Of a stretch of 64,000 nt of DNA, positions 1 through 7,824 are shown one piece after another (the stretch's first letter is position 1; each line of letters opens with the position of its first letter). The translations under genes were made by a program, and so were the position numbers. The stretch is from Pseudidiomarina donghaiensis (GTDB lineage Bacteria; Pseudomonadota; Gammaproteobacteria; Enterobacterales; Alteromonadaceae): NCBI RefSeq assembly GCF_900116895.1, contig NZ_FPCF01000003.1, positions 1-64,000 on the forward strand, written 5' to 3'. Below the pieces are notes generated by a model, which worked only from the letters and a program-made list of their open reading frames with translations, was not told the DNA's origin and made no database searches.

Positions 1-52
1 AGTGTTTAGGGCTGTAAGCCAGACACAAGTTCGAGCTTTTATTAAAATGGAT

Positions 53-99
53 GCTACGTCAGACGTAGCCCGGCGTTACACGCCGGGGAGCGATGCTCC
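53..99. repeat. Three contiguous trinucleotide-loop hairpins
   Basis: Three perfect palindromic hairpins abut with no spacer. The first has arms GCTACGT (53-59) and ACGTAGC (63-69) around CAG. The second has CCGGCGT (70-76) and ACGCCGG (80-86) around TAC. The third has GGAGC (87-91) and GCTCC (95-99) around GAT. A fourth, less regular stem lies at 2-26 and also ends in a three-base loop. The block sits 68 bp upstream of the 5S rRNA, so it is probably within the rRNA transcript. No function is recognised; an RNA-processing element or a REP-like repeat are possible. Confidence 0.8.
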
Positions 100-167
100 A
101 ATCATGTAGAGTGGTCATCATTACCTTATACAGAATACAATCAGCCTTCATATTGTTTAACAGTTTA

Positions 168-283
168 TGCCTGGCGGCCATAGCGAAGTGGAACCACCTG
201 ATCCATTCCGAACTCAGCAGTGAAACGCTTCAGCGCCGATGGTAGTGTGGGAGTTCCCATGTGAGAGTAGGACACCGCCAGGC
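168..283 (+). rRNA. rrf: 5S ribosomal RNA
   Basis: The sequence opens with TGCCTGGCGGCC and closes with a complementary CGCCAGGC, the terminal stem of gammaproteobacterial 5S rRNA. Internal hallmarks are CCGAACTCAG, GTGAAACG and GATGGTAGTGTGGG. The length is about 116 nt against 120 in E. coli; exact ends are estimated from the terminal stem. The 23S gene is not visible in the preceding 167 bp, so it must lie further upstream. A strong terminator follows 16 bp downstream, making this the distal end of an rRNA operon. Confidence 0.97.
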
Positions 284-299
284 TTTAATTACGACGAGA

Positions 300-325
300 C
301 CCCGAGCTAACGCTCGGGGTTTTTT
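300..325 (+). terminator. Rho-independent terminator of the rRNA operon
   Basis: Perfect 8-bp GC-rich stem CCCCGAGC (300-307) and GCTCGGGG (312-319) with a TAAC loop, followed by six T residues (320-325). It directly follows the 5S gene. Confidence 0.95.
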
Positions 326-341
326 CGTTTCTGAAGCGAGA

Positions 342-369
342 TTCGTTACTCGTTAATCGTTGTTCGTCC
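342..369. repeat. Degenerate heptad repeat
   Basis: Four consecutive 7-mers: TTCGTTA, CTCGTTA, ATCGTTG and TTCGTCC, sharing a TCGT core at the same phase. It precedes two cleaner heptad arrays and looks like a decayed member of the same kind. The remaining bases from 326 to 590 hold only the repeats and the leader of the next gene. Confidence 0.6.
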
Positions 370-383
370 GCTGCGCTGCTCGC

Positions 384-425
384 TAATATCCAATATCTAA
401 TATCTAATATCTAATATCTAATATC
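384..425. repeat. Heptad tandem repeat TAATATC x6
   Basis: Six tandem copies of TAATATC (the second reads CAATATC), exactly 42 bp. It lies between the rRNA terminator and the second heptad array. The period of seven is the same as in its neighbours although the unit sequence is unrelated. Confidence 0.95.
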
Positions 426-431
426 GCCTTT

Positions 432-494
432 GCTCTTCGCTCTTCGCTCTTCGCTCTTCGCTCTTCGCTCTTCGCTATTCGCTATTCGCTCTTC
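432..494. repeat. Heptad tandem repeat GCTCTTC x9
   Basis: Nine tandem copies of GCTCTTC, 63 bp; copies seven and eight read GCTATTC. The array is bracketed by GCCTTT on both sides (426-431 and 495-500). It ends 96 bp upstream of the TonB-receptor start codon, so copy-number change could alter the distance to upstream sequences but not the reading frame. Confidence 0.95.
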
Positions 495-590
495 GCCTTT
501 TGATCTAAGCTATAACTAATTCGTGTATATAAAATGGGCCTAAGCCAAGTACTATGACTTATACAATCCAGAACGAATAAGAGGTGTGCC

Positions 591-2999
591 ATGAAGCGTT
601 CAACTTTAAGTTTAGCTTTAGCGACAGTTGTAATACCAAGTTTTTCATTAATATCTAACCAAGCTGTAGCGCAGGAAACCAACACAGCGTCGGTGGATGA
701 AACGATTAACGTCATCGGCTCTCGTCTATCGTTGCGAACTGCAACGGACGGTACGGCACCGGTTGATATTATTACCGAAGACGAACTTACTGCCGGTGGG
801 TTTACTGAAACAGCACAGGCATTACAGTACGCTGTGCCAAGCTTTAATTTTCCACGTTCTTCAATCACTGATGGTTCAGACGCCGTACGCCCGGCCTCTT
901 TACGTGGCCTTTCGCCTGACCATACGCTAGTGCTCATTAATGGTAAACGTCGTCACAGTAGTGCCTTAGTACATCTGAATGGTACGACCGGCCGCGGTAG
1001 TTCTAATGCGGATTTAAATGCCATTCCCGTTTCCTCGATTAAGCGCATTGAAGTATTGCGTGATGGTGCCGCGGCACTATATGGATCCGATGCAATTGCT
1101 GGTGTAATTAATATCGTCTTAAAAGACCAAAGTGAAGGCGGCTCAATCACGGCAAATGCTGGACAAACGTTTGAAGGTGATGGTGAGCAATACAAAGTTC
1201 ATGGCAATATCGGTTTTGGTTTAGGCGATGGTGGAAGTTTCACGTTGTCGGCCGAATACCATCATAAGAACAAAACAAATCGCGCAGGGTTAGATCCGCG
1301 CCAACAATATCCGTTGGTTAACGGTGCGCCTGACCCACGTGAGGCGACCTTTAATAGATTAAATCACCACGTTGGTGATGCGTCGTTTGAGAATAAAGCG
1401 GTATTTTTTAACGCAAACCTACCAGTAGGCCAGAATGGTGAGCTCTATGCTTTTGGTGGCATGAGCGATCGGACTTCACAGTCTGGAGCATTTTATCGTC
1501 GCGCCTTAGACAATCGAAATGTTATTGAAGTTTATCCAGATGGCTTTTTACCGCTATTGAGCCCTGAGACTTCGGATGCAAGTTTGTTAGGTGGCTACAA
1601 ATTTATTTTAGGTAATTGGGATGTCGATGCGAGTGCCAGTTTTGGACAAAGCGAGTTTCAATACCGGTTAGAAAACTCACTTAACGCATCTTTTGGACCG
1701 AGCACGCCGACAAGCTTTAATGCCGGTACGCTAACGACAGATGAACTCAATGCAAATATTGATGTTTCGAGATTCATTCCGTTCGTTAATAACTCAGATC
1801 TCGCGGTTGCCTTTGGTATTAGCTATCGTGAAAACTCTTACCAAATAGAGGCAGGAGATCCAGCTTCTTATGAAGATGGTGGTTACGATGGTCGTCCTGC
1901 AGGTAGCCAAGGTTTTACAGGGTTTAAGCCTGAGTCAGAAGTCGACGACTCACGCGATAACGTTGGCGTTTATGTTGAACTAGAAAATCGATTGACGTCG
2001 CAATTCCAATGGGGGGCTGCGTTGCGTTATGAAGATTATTCAGATTTTGGTGACAACACGAGCTGGAAATTATCAGGCCGTTATGATGTGACTGATAATT
2101 TTGCGATTCGTGCAACCGCCAATACCGGCTTCCGTGCGCCAAGCGTGCAGCAAATTTACTTCACCAACATTTCAACTTTGTTTGTGAACCGAAACGGCGA
2201 GTTAGTGCCTGAACAATCAGGAACATTTAATAACGTAAGTACCGTCGCCCGTGAGCTGCAATTAGGTGCATTGCAGCCGGAAGAATCACAAAATTTAAGC
2301 TTGGGCTTCGTCTGGAGTGGCAATGATGGTCTGTCATTAACGGTCGATGCGTTTCAAATCAAAATTGATGATCGTGTAATTTTATCAAGCTCATTGGTCC
2401 CAAGTGATTCACAAGCTGTTGCTGATGCACTGGCAGCGGCCGGTGCAGATAATGCACGGTTTTTCATCAATGCCGTTGATACGACAACTAAAGGTTTAGA
2501 TGTCGTATTAACTAAAGATTTTGCGGTCGGCGCTGGTGATCTTACAGCTCAGCTTGCTTATGGCTATAACGAAACTGAAATCGATGGTGTAAATTTGCCA
2601 ACCATCATTGGTGATTTAGAAGCCAAATTATTCGATAGTGTGGAACGTACACGGATGACCCGTTCGGTGCCACGCCATAGTGGGAACATTTCCTTTACGC
2701 ACAAGCTAGATCGATTAACGAGCCGTATCGCGTTCAATTATTTCGGCGACTATGTACTTGAGAACAATGCTGGGCTGCAAACCGAATTTGGCGGCAAGTG
2801 GATAACTGATATTTCAGCTGGATATCAAGTTTCGGACAGCTTGAAAGTAAATGCCGGCGTGCAAAACCTATTTGACGAATATCCGGATAAACAAGATCCA
2901 TCGAACCAATTTAACGGCATCTTTATTTATCCAAATACGAACGCGCCATTCGGTTTCAACGGTGGTTATTACTACGCTGAATTAACGTATTCATTTTAA
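591..2999 (+). CDS. TonB-dependent outer-membrane receptor
   Basis: An 802-residue TonB-dependent receptor, the type that imports a scarce ligand across the outer membrane using TonB/ExbBD energy. Residues 1-27 form a signal peptide ending AVA. A TonB-box-like TINVIG lies at about 38-43. A plug domain follows, with the typical LRDGAAALYGSDAIAGV segment near 155-172, and then a long beta-barrel ending in the terminal aromatic F of YSF. GAGGTG lies 4 nt before the ATG. No TonB, ABC or substrate-enzyme gene adjoins it and no Fur box was seen, so the ligand (siderophore, vitamin, glycan or peptide) cannot be named. A strong terminator follows. Confidence 0.93.
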   Translation: MKRSTLSLALATVVIPSFSLISNQAVAQETNTASVDETINVIGSRLSLRTATDGTAPVDIITEDELTAGGFTETAQALQYAVPSFNFPRSSITDGSDAVRPASLRGLSPDHTLVLINGKRRHSSALVHLNGTTGRGSSNADLNAIPVSSIKRIEVLRDGAAALYGSDAIAGVINIVLKDQSEGGSITANAGQTFEGDGEQYKVHGNIGFGLGDGGSFTLSAEYHHKNKTNRAGLDPRQQYPLVNGAPDPREATFNRLNHHVGDASFENKAVFFNANLPVGQNGELYAFGGMSDRTSQSGAFYRRALDNRNVIEVYPDGFLPLLSPETSDASLLGGYKFILGNWDVDASASFGQSEFQYRLENSLNASFGPSTPTSFNAGTLTTDELNANIDVSRFIPFVNNSDLAVAFGISYRENSYQIEAGDPASYEDGGYDGRPAGSQGFTGFKPESEVDDSRDNVGVYVELENRLTSQFQWGAALRYEDYSDFGDNTSWKLSGRYDVTDNFAIRATANTGFRAPSVQQIYFTNISTLFVNRNGELVPEQSGTFNNVSTVARELQLGALQPEESQNLSLGFVWSGNDGLSLTVDAFQIKIDDRVILSSSLVPSDSQAVADALAAAGADNARFFINAVDTTTKGLDVVLTKDFAVGAGDLTAQLAYGYNETEIDGVNLPTIIGDLEAKLFDSVERTRMTRSVPRHSGNISFTHKLDRLTSRIAFNYFGDYVLENNAGLQTEFGGKWITDISAGYQVSDSLKVNAGVQNLFDEYPDKQDPSNQFNGIFIYPNTNAPFGFNGGYYYAELTYSF

Positions 3000-3033
3000 T
3001 TGAAAGACCTGTCATTTTGACTAAAAAGTCATT

Positions 3034-3071
3034 AAAACCCCCATCACGGATATCCGTTATGGGGGTTTTGT
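3034..3071 (+). terminator. Terminator after the TonB-dependent receptor
   Basis: An AAAACCCCCAT arm (3034-3044) pairs with ATGGGGGTTTT (3059-3069). Inside it is a second palindrome, ACGGA/TCCGT. A T-rich tail follows. The A-rich 5' side could let it work on the minus strand too, but there is no minus gene to serve. Confidence 0.92.
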
Positions 3072-3185
3072 TTTATAAAGTACTTATAAATCAACCACAA
3101 ACGATTAGGCATGACTTTTGCATATCTACTAGACATCGAACCTATAAGTTGAACAAACCAAGCGTGTGTTACTGGGAGATATATC

Positions 3186-3497
3186 ATGAAATCAAATCGA
3201 AACTGGATGTGGATTGTTGCTGGCCTAATTGCCGTCGTGTTTTTTGCTGATGAAGTATTTGCAATTATTGGCGCGGTGCTAGGCTTAATATTTAGTGTCG
3301 GATTCACCGGGTTACTTATTCTGGCAATTGCGGCGGTCGGCTTCTTTGTTGCCATGGCGATTGGGTTAAGTGTGGGGGCTGCGGTTCTTGTTAGTTTAGG
3401 GGTGCTCGTTTTTGCACTATTCGGTTGGTTGTGGCCTTATATTTTAGTTGGGGTAATCATTTATTTGTTAGTGCGAGATCGCCCAAAAACCGTGTAG
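3186..3497 (+). CDS. Small multi-pass membrane protein, function unknown
   Basis: A 103-residue, almost wholly hydrophobic protein. A short basic N-terminus (MKSNRNW) is followed by about three to four membrane segments rich in Val, Ile, Leu, Gly and Phe, and a basic tail RDRPKTV. A GGGAG-like ribosome site precedes the ATG. It lies alone between the terminator after the TonB receptor and the copper-chaperone gene, 48 bp upstream of the latter. I do not recognise a family with certainty; low-complexity membrane proteins of this size occur in phage-shock loci, but no psp gene is nearby. Probably a real gene because composition and start site are sensible. Confidence 0.7.
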   Translation: MKSNRNWMWIVAGLIAVVFFADEVFAIIGAVLGLIFSVGFTGLLILAIAAVGFFVAMAIGLSVGAAVLVSLGVLVFALFGWLWPYILVGVIIYLLVRDRPKTV

Positions 3498-3545
3498 ACT
3501 GAACGCACAAACTCAGCTTAACGAGATTTCTTTGAGGGGATTAAA

Positions 3546-3986
3546 GTGCGTACCATTGTTATTTTATTAATGGCAGTTTTTACATACTCGTATGGTGTTT
3601 ATGCTTCTAGCGCTGTAGCTGCGGAGATTGAAGTGTCTGCAGCTTGGGTAAAAGAGTCGATACCTGGAACCGAGAATGGTGCTGGCTACTTCACGATCAC
3701 AAATGTCGGTACCAATAAAATTACGCTTATTGGTGCGTCCACGAATTCGGCGCGCGCTACGGAAGTTCATCAGCATATTCTGCGTGATGGTATGATGCGT
3801 ATGAAGAGAGTACCGGAACTAGCGATAGCGCCCAGTGAAACCTTAGTATTTCAGCCTGGTGGCTATCATTTGATGCTATTTGGTGTAAAAAAACCGTTTA
3901 GAGAGGGTGAGCAAGTTGAATTTACGCTTAAATTCAGCGATGGTTACCAGAGAACCTTCACAGCAGAAGTTAAACCCATTCGTTAG
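3546..3986 (+). CDS. Periplasmic copper chaperone, PCu(A)C family
   Basis: A 146-residue exported protein. PCu(A)C proteins bind Cu(I) in the periplasm and help deliver it to cytochrome c oxidase. Residues 1-26 form a signal peptide ending AVAA. The family copper motif H-X10-M-X21-H-X-M is intact: H75, M86, H108 and M110. The start is GTG, preceded by GAGGGG. The next gene begins 11 bp after the stop and may be co-transcribed. No Sco, cox or copper-efflux gene is in the window, so the recipient oxidase is not shown here. Confidence 0.93.
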   Translation: MRTIVILLMAVFTYSYGVYASSAVAAEIEVSAAWVKESIPGTENGAGYFTITNVGTNKITLIGASTNSARATEVHQHILRDGMMRMKRVPELAIAPSETLVFQPGGYHLMLFGVKKPFREGEQVEFTLKFSDGYQRTFTAEVKPIR

Positions 3987-3997
3987 GAATTATATTC

Positions 3998-4747
3998 ATG
4001 AAGAAAATTGCCGTAGCGATTATCACTCCAACGTTATTATTTGCTGGTACTGCACAAGCAGATACTATTTTAGGCGTTTATGCTGGAGGCCAAATTTGGG
4101 ATACTTCAAATTCAGGTAGCTTCGGTTCGGGCAATGGTAGCCAAGAATTCAGCTTTGATGATGAAAAGCAGCAGAGCTTTTATGTGGCGCTTGAGCATCC
4201 CATTCCTATTTTGCCAAACATCAAAATTCGTGAAAATGAATTAAGCAGCCAAGGCTTAGTGACTTTAACACAAGACTTTACCTATAACGGGCAAGGTTAT
4301 GCTGCGGGCACGGCTCTGGGGAGTACCGTTGACCTAAGTCACACTGATTTTACGCTGTACTACGAAATATTCGACAACGACTTATTGACTGTTGATCTGG
4401 GTCTTACGGCAAAGAAAGTTGACGGTTTGCTAGCCGTGCGCGACGCTCAAAGCGAAAACCGTCTGCGAAGTGATGGTTGGATTCCAACGGGATATGCGCA
4501 GGTTCGTGTGGGTATTCCGGCTACCGATTTAACCGTGTACGGTTTGGCCAATGCTATTACTGTTGATGACAGTAGCATTCGTGATGTGGAAGCTGGTATT
4601 GAGTACCGTATGATTGAAAACCTAGCGATAGATTTGAATTTACAGCTCGGTTATCGCGATGTAAAAATTGAACTTGATGACCTTGATGGAATATATTCTG
4701 ACTTACAATTCAAGGGGCCATACTTAGGCTTAGAAATCCATTTCTAA
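3998..4747 (+). CDS. Outer-membrane beta-barrel protein (TIGR04219-like)
   Basis: A 249-residue protein with a signal peptide (residues 1-21, ending AQA) followed by DTILGVYAGGQIW, typical of TIGR04219 outer-membrane barrel proteins of marine gammaproteobacteria. Alternating amphipathic strands run through the length and the chain ends in a terminal Phe (LEIHF), the usual signal for barrel assembly. The role of the family is not established. The SD is TTAGGAATT, 11 bp after the copper-chaperone stop. It converges on the DUF3299 gene with only 16 bp between stops and no obvious terminator. Confidence 0.8.
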   Translation: MKKIAVAIITPTLLFAGTAQADTILGVYAGGQIWDTSNSGSFGSGNGSQEFSFDDEKQQSFYVALEHPIPILPNIKIRENELSSQGLVTLTQDFTYNGQGYAAGTALGSTVDLSHTDFTLYYEIFDNDLLTVDLGLTAKKVDGLLAVRDAQSENRLRSDGWIPTGYAQVRVGIPATDLTVYGLANAITVDDSSIRDVEAGIEYRMIENLAIDLNLQLGYRDVKIELDDLDGIYSDLQFKGPYLGLEIHF

Positions 4748-4763
4748 GCAAAGCTTAAGTTCT

Positions 4764-5255
4764 TTAGTAAAATGATTTAACTGTGGCGGCTGTCAGTCGA
4801 TAGCCGACCACAGCTACGTCACCTTCCACGCGTTCGACGTTTATCACGCCCTCAACCCATACAGCATCAAAGGTATCCTCGTATTTTACGCCTTCAGGAA
4901 AGTCGACCAACACAATTTGGTTGGGGGGTGGCGGTGGCACATGCACACAAGCGCCATAGTAAGGTACTAGGAGAAATTGTGTGACTTTATCCGCATCGCC
5001 TTCAAGTTGCACAACATAGCCTGGAATTTTGATCTTTTTGCCGTCGAGTGCTTCAACCATAGGGGCGTCGAGTTCTGGCTGGTTGGCTAACTCCGGGTTA
5101 GCGTCATAGAAAGCTTGGCTACGAACCGGCGGTGGCTTGTAACCTTCCGGAACCAGTTCTTTCCATTGTGTTTCTACATATTCGTCTGCTTGAAGTGGCA
5201 TGGTAACCAACATGGCACTGACAGCCCAAACAAGTGCATTAAACCATTTACTCAT
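4764..5255 (-). CDS. Exported DUF3299 protein
   Basis: A 163-residue protein with a signal peptide ending LQA before DEYVET. The core includes VPYYGACVHVPPPPPNQ, characteristic of DUF3299. Translation is placed at ATG 5255, which overlaps the permease stop in an ATGA arrangement; longer in-frame extensions would run deep into the permease gene. It is the last gene of a likely four-gene minus-strand unit ppa, ATPase, permease, DUF3299. In Vibrio and relatives similar proteins accompany metal-linked ABC transporters. A periplasmic accessory role in zinc handling is an inference; no catalytic motif is recognised. Confidence 0.82.
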   Translation of the reverse strand: MSKWFNALVWAVSAMLVTMPLQADEYVETQWKELVPEGYKPPPVRSQAFYDANPELANQPELDAPMVEALDGKKIKIPGYVVQLEGDADKVTQFLLVPYYGACVHVPPPPPNQIVLVDFPEGVKYEDTFDAVWVEGVINVERVEGDVAVVGYRLTAATVKSFY

Positions 5256-6514
5256 ACGCGTATTGTTAACCCATCTGCTAAAGCATTGCGGTAAGCCCGC
5301 CATGCTGGAATAAAACTTAAAATTAATGCTGCTAGAATAATGGCAGCCAGAAATGACCATTCGGTGGTCGTCAATGGTGTTGCTCGCAGCAAAATTCCGG
5401 TATTCGCCAGTAGGGCGTCTCCGCCAACGCCGATGATAAGGTAGAGCATACCTATTCCTATGCCAACGCCAACCATGGCTAAAATAAGCGCTTCACTGAC
5501 GAGTAGGCCAAATATCGTGACTGGCCCAGCACCAACAGCTCTTAAGACAGCCATTTCGCGGCGTCGTTCCCTTAAGCTAGATAGCAAAGCAGTTAACATA
5601 CCAAGCAAACCGGTCGCAACAACTAAGGTCGATACGGCAAGCAAGGCCTTTTCAAACAGGTTCAATGTTCGCCATAGTTCGGTCAGCGCCATGCCGGGCA
5701 TAATTGCTGTTAGAGGTTCACCCTGGTAGGTGTTAATGTCGCGCTGCATACGTAAAGCCAATGGTCGGCTGCTTAGACCAAGTAACACCGCGCTAAAGGT
5801 ATAAACCGGCGGCTCATGGCTGTGTTCATGTGTATGTTCGTGATCATGGGCGTGCTCATTTTCGTGAGTCGTGTCACGAACTGACTCGCCGTGCACTTGG
5901 CCTAGCCCCGATAAAGGTATGTAAACCGCTTGATCGACGGGGGTACCTGTACGCTCTAAAATACCGCTTACTTTAAATGGATGCGCATCATGATCACTAA
6001 AGCTAATACCACCACTACCATGTGAAATAGTGAACTTATCTCCAAGTTTCAGCTGTCGTCGTTTCGCAACTTCCGCACCTAATACGGCAGTTTGAGCATC
6101 GTCAAAGCTATCACCTTGCGCAAATATTAAAGCCTGTCTGTCGGCATAGCGGAAGTACTCAAAAAAGTCGGTGGAAGTCGCAACAACGGGGAATTCGCCG
6201 AAGCTATCACCTAATGCAATTGGTATGTGCCACGCGACGCCTCGAAGCCCCTGCAAATGCTGGTAACTTTGCCAAGAGAGTGTGTTGCTGAGCGCACCAA
6301 TGTGGAACACACTACTGAGCAATAACTGGGTATTCCCAGTGCGTGCACCAACAATGAGGTCTGTACCCGAAATGGTATTGGCAAAATTCTCTTGGGTTTG
6401 GTGCCGAACTCGTTCTACCCCTAGTAATAGCAGTGTACTTACAGCAATCGCAAGAATGGTAAGCCAAGCACTCGCTTTACGATTTAACAGGCTTGCTAGA
6501 GCTAAACGAATCAT
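5252..6514 (-). CDS. FtsX/MacB-type ABC permease with a histidine-rich loop
   Basis: A 420-residue permease. One N-terminal membrane helix (about 17-33) is followed by a large periplasmic domain and three C-terminal helices with the FtsX signature region (LRERRREMAVLRAVGAG). The periplasmic domain contains eight histidines alternating with acidic residues at about 217-233, a likely divalent-metal (zinc) binding stretch. It overlaps both neighbours by 4 nt. With the ATPase and the DUF3299 protein it resembles the ZrgBC-type zinc uptake transporter of Vibrio cholerae. The partner substrate protein ZrgA (DUF2796) is not next to it. A lipoprotein-release role would be the alternative, but the His loop argues for metal. 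Confidence 0.85.
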   Translation of the reverse strand: MIRLALASLLNRKASAWLTILAIAVSTLLLLGVERVRHQTQENFANTISGTDLIVGARTGNTQLLLSSVFHIGALSNTLSWQSYQHLQGLRGVAWHIPIALGDSFGEFPVVATSTDFFEYFRYADRQALIFAQGDSFDDAQTAVLGAEVAKRRQLKLGDKFTISHGSGGISFSDHDAHPFKVSGILERTGTPVDQAVYIPLSGLGQVHGESVRDTTHENEHAHDHEHTHEHSHEPPVYTFSAVLLGLSSRPLALRMQRDINTYQGEPLTAIMPGMALTELWRTLNLFEKALLAVSTLVVATGLLGMLTALLSSLRERRREMAVLRAVGAGPVTIFGLLVSEALILAMVGVGIGIGMLYLIIGVGGDALLANTGILLRATPLTTTEWSFLAAIILAALILSFIPAWRAYRNALADGLTIRV

Positions 6515-7218
6515 ATGTGCCCCAGCGTTGCTTGGTTGATTTCGTTTAATTCAATACTGCGCTCAAAATGGTGCGCCAAACTGCCGTCGTGAGTCACAAA
6601 CAGCAGCGTCGTGTTGTGTTGCTGGCAAGCATTGAATAGTACTTGGATAAAATTATCTCGATGATCCGCATCCAAAGCAGAGGTAGGTTCATCGGCAATA
6701 ATCAAAGCCGGAGAGCCAAACAAAGCACGCGCAGCGGCAACACGTTGTTGTTGCCCGACACTGAGTTGATGAGCTGGCCGAGATAGATCGCCTTTGTCTA
6801 ACCCAAGTTGTAAAAGTAGTTCTTTAGCGTGTTCGCTGTGATGAGGTGATATTTCATTGACTCTGCGGCGTCGCGCGGGTGAAAACTTTGCAGCGAGCGA
6901 CACGTTCGCTACCGCAGTAAGGTATGGAAGTAGATTAAACTGCTGAAAAATATAACCAATTTCGTTGGCTCGTAGTTTGTCACGTTGACGTTGTGACAGT
7001 TTCCCCATGTCGTGCTCGAGCACATGTAACTGGTTTTTTGCAGGAGCATGGATGCCAGCAATGAGGCTAAGTAAAGTGGATTTACCTGAGCCGCTGGCAC
7101 CACGGAGCAATACACGCTCCCCTTGTTGAACATTAAACTGCGGAATGCTCAGCAGGGGACGTGTGGCACCTGGCCACTGAAACTCAAGATTTTTGAGTTC
7201 AATACAGGTGCCAGTCAT
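6511..7218 (-). CDS. ABC transporter ATP-binding protein (LolD/MacB type)
   Basis: A 235-residue ATPase. Walker A GASGSGKST lies at 40-48, a Q-loop at FQQFN (91-95), the signature LSVGQ at 152-156, Walker B LIIADE at 172-177, and a switch His in FVTHD. Size and sequence are those of the MacB/LolD/DevA branch that pairs with FtsX-like permeases, matching the gene that follows with a 4-nt overlap. It starts only 5 bp after the ppa stop, so it is probably expressed from the ppa promoter. The substrate is inferred to be metal-related from the permease's histidine loop. Confidence 0.9.
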   Translation of the reverse strand: MTGTCIELKNLEFQWPGATRPLLSIPQFNVQQGERVLLRGASGSGKSTLLSLIAGIHAPAKNQLHVLEHDMGKLSQRQRDKLRANEIGYIFQQFNLLPYLTAVANVSLAAKFSPARRRRVNEISPHHSEHAKELLLQLGLDKGDLSRPAHQLSVGQQQRVAAARALFGSPALIIADEPTSALDADHRDNFIQVLFNACQQHNTTLLFVTHDGSLAHHFERSIELNEINQATLGHI

Positions 7219-7223
7219 CGCAC

Positions 7224-7754
7224 TTATTTCTGTTTGGCGCGCTCGAATGACGACATGATTTCTTCTTTTGCCGCTTCGATGTCACCCCAACCTTCAACTT
7301 TGACCCATTTGCCTTTTTCAAGCTCTTTATAGCGCTCAAAGAAATGCGTGATTTGTGCTTTAAGCAGTTCTGGCAGGTCTTCTACGTTTTGAATATGATC
7401 ATATTCTTTGGTCAACTTACTTACTGGAACCGCGATAACTTTGGCGTCTTCACCAGACTCATCAGTCATTTTCAATACGCCGACAGGGCGACATTTGATG
7501 ACTGAACCTGCTTGCAATGGGTACGGTGTTGGTACCAATACGTCAACTGGGTCGCCATCTAACGAAAGCGTTTCGTTCACAAAACCATAGTTGCATGGAT
7601 AAAACATTGGCGTTGACATAAAACGGTCAACCCACAAGGTGCCAGTGTCTTTGTCGACTTCGTATTTAATTGGGTCAGCGTTCGCTGGAATTTCAATGAT
7701 AACGTTGACTTCTTCTGGCAGGTTTTTACCTGCGCTAACGTGACTTAAGCTCAT
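7224..7754 (-). CDS. ppa: Inorganic pyrophosphatase
   Basis: A 176-residue soluble family I pyrophosphatase that hydrolyses PPi to two phosphates and pulls biosynthetic reactions forward in the cytoplasm. The Mg-binding signature [10 protein letters not shown] is present, preceded by FYPCNYGFV. The length matches E. coli Ppa (176). It has its own promoter overlapping the end of fbp and is followed 5 bp later by an ABC ATPase. The unusual linkage of ppa to a transporter may simply be read-through operon growth. Confidence 0.98.
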   Translation of the reverse strand: MSLSHVSAGKNLPEEVNVIIEIPANADPIKYEVDKDTGTLWVDRFMSTPMFYPCNYGFVNETLSLDGDPVDVLVPTPYPLQAGSVIKCRPVGVLKMTDESGEDAKVIAVPVSKLTKEYDHIQNVEDLPELLKAQITHFFERYKELEKGKWVKVEGWGDIEAAKEEIMSSFERAKQK

Positions 7755-7795
7755 GTGTATTCCTGTTAAAGACTAAGTTAAATATATTGGCGCGT

Positions 7796-7824
7796 ATTAT
7801 ACGGTCTTGTCGCCCGATTGCGAA
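7796..7824 (-). promoter_or_regulatory. Sigma-70 promoter for ppa, embedded in the fbp stop
   Basis: Minus strand: -35 TTCGCA (7819-7824), 17-bp spacer, perfect -10 TATAAT (7796-7801), followed by ACGCGCC. The TAA of fbp (7797-7799) is part of the -10 box. Confidence 0.75.

Noticed and set aside
1-60. Possible tRNA or 23S 3' end at the window start (GTTCGAG near 30 resembles a T-loop)
   Set aside because: No acceptor or anticodon stem can be folded around it and the known 23S 3'-end sequence is not present; it is taken as spacer.
499-533. Sigma-70 promoter for the TonB receptor (TTGATC with TATAAA)
   Set aside because: The spacer is 22 bp, too long for a standard promoter; no better pair was found and no Fur box is visible.
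7759-7812. Fourth promoter-in-loop hairpin between fbp and ppa (AAGAC ... GTCTT)
   Set aside because: Only 5 bp of pairing across a loop of about 30 nt with no T run; expected by chance.
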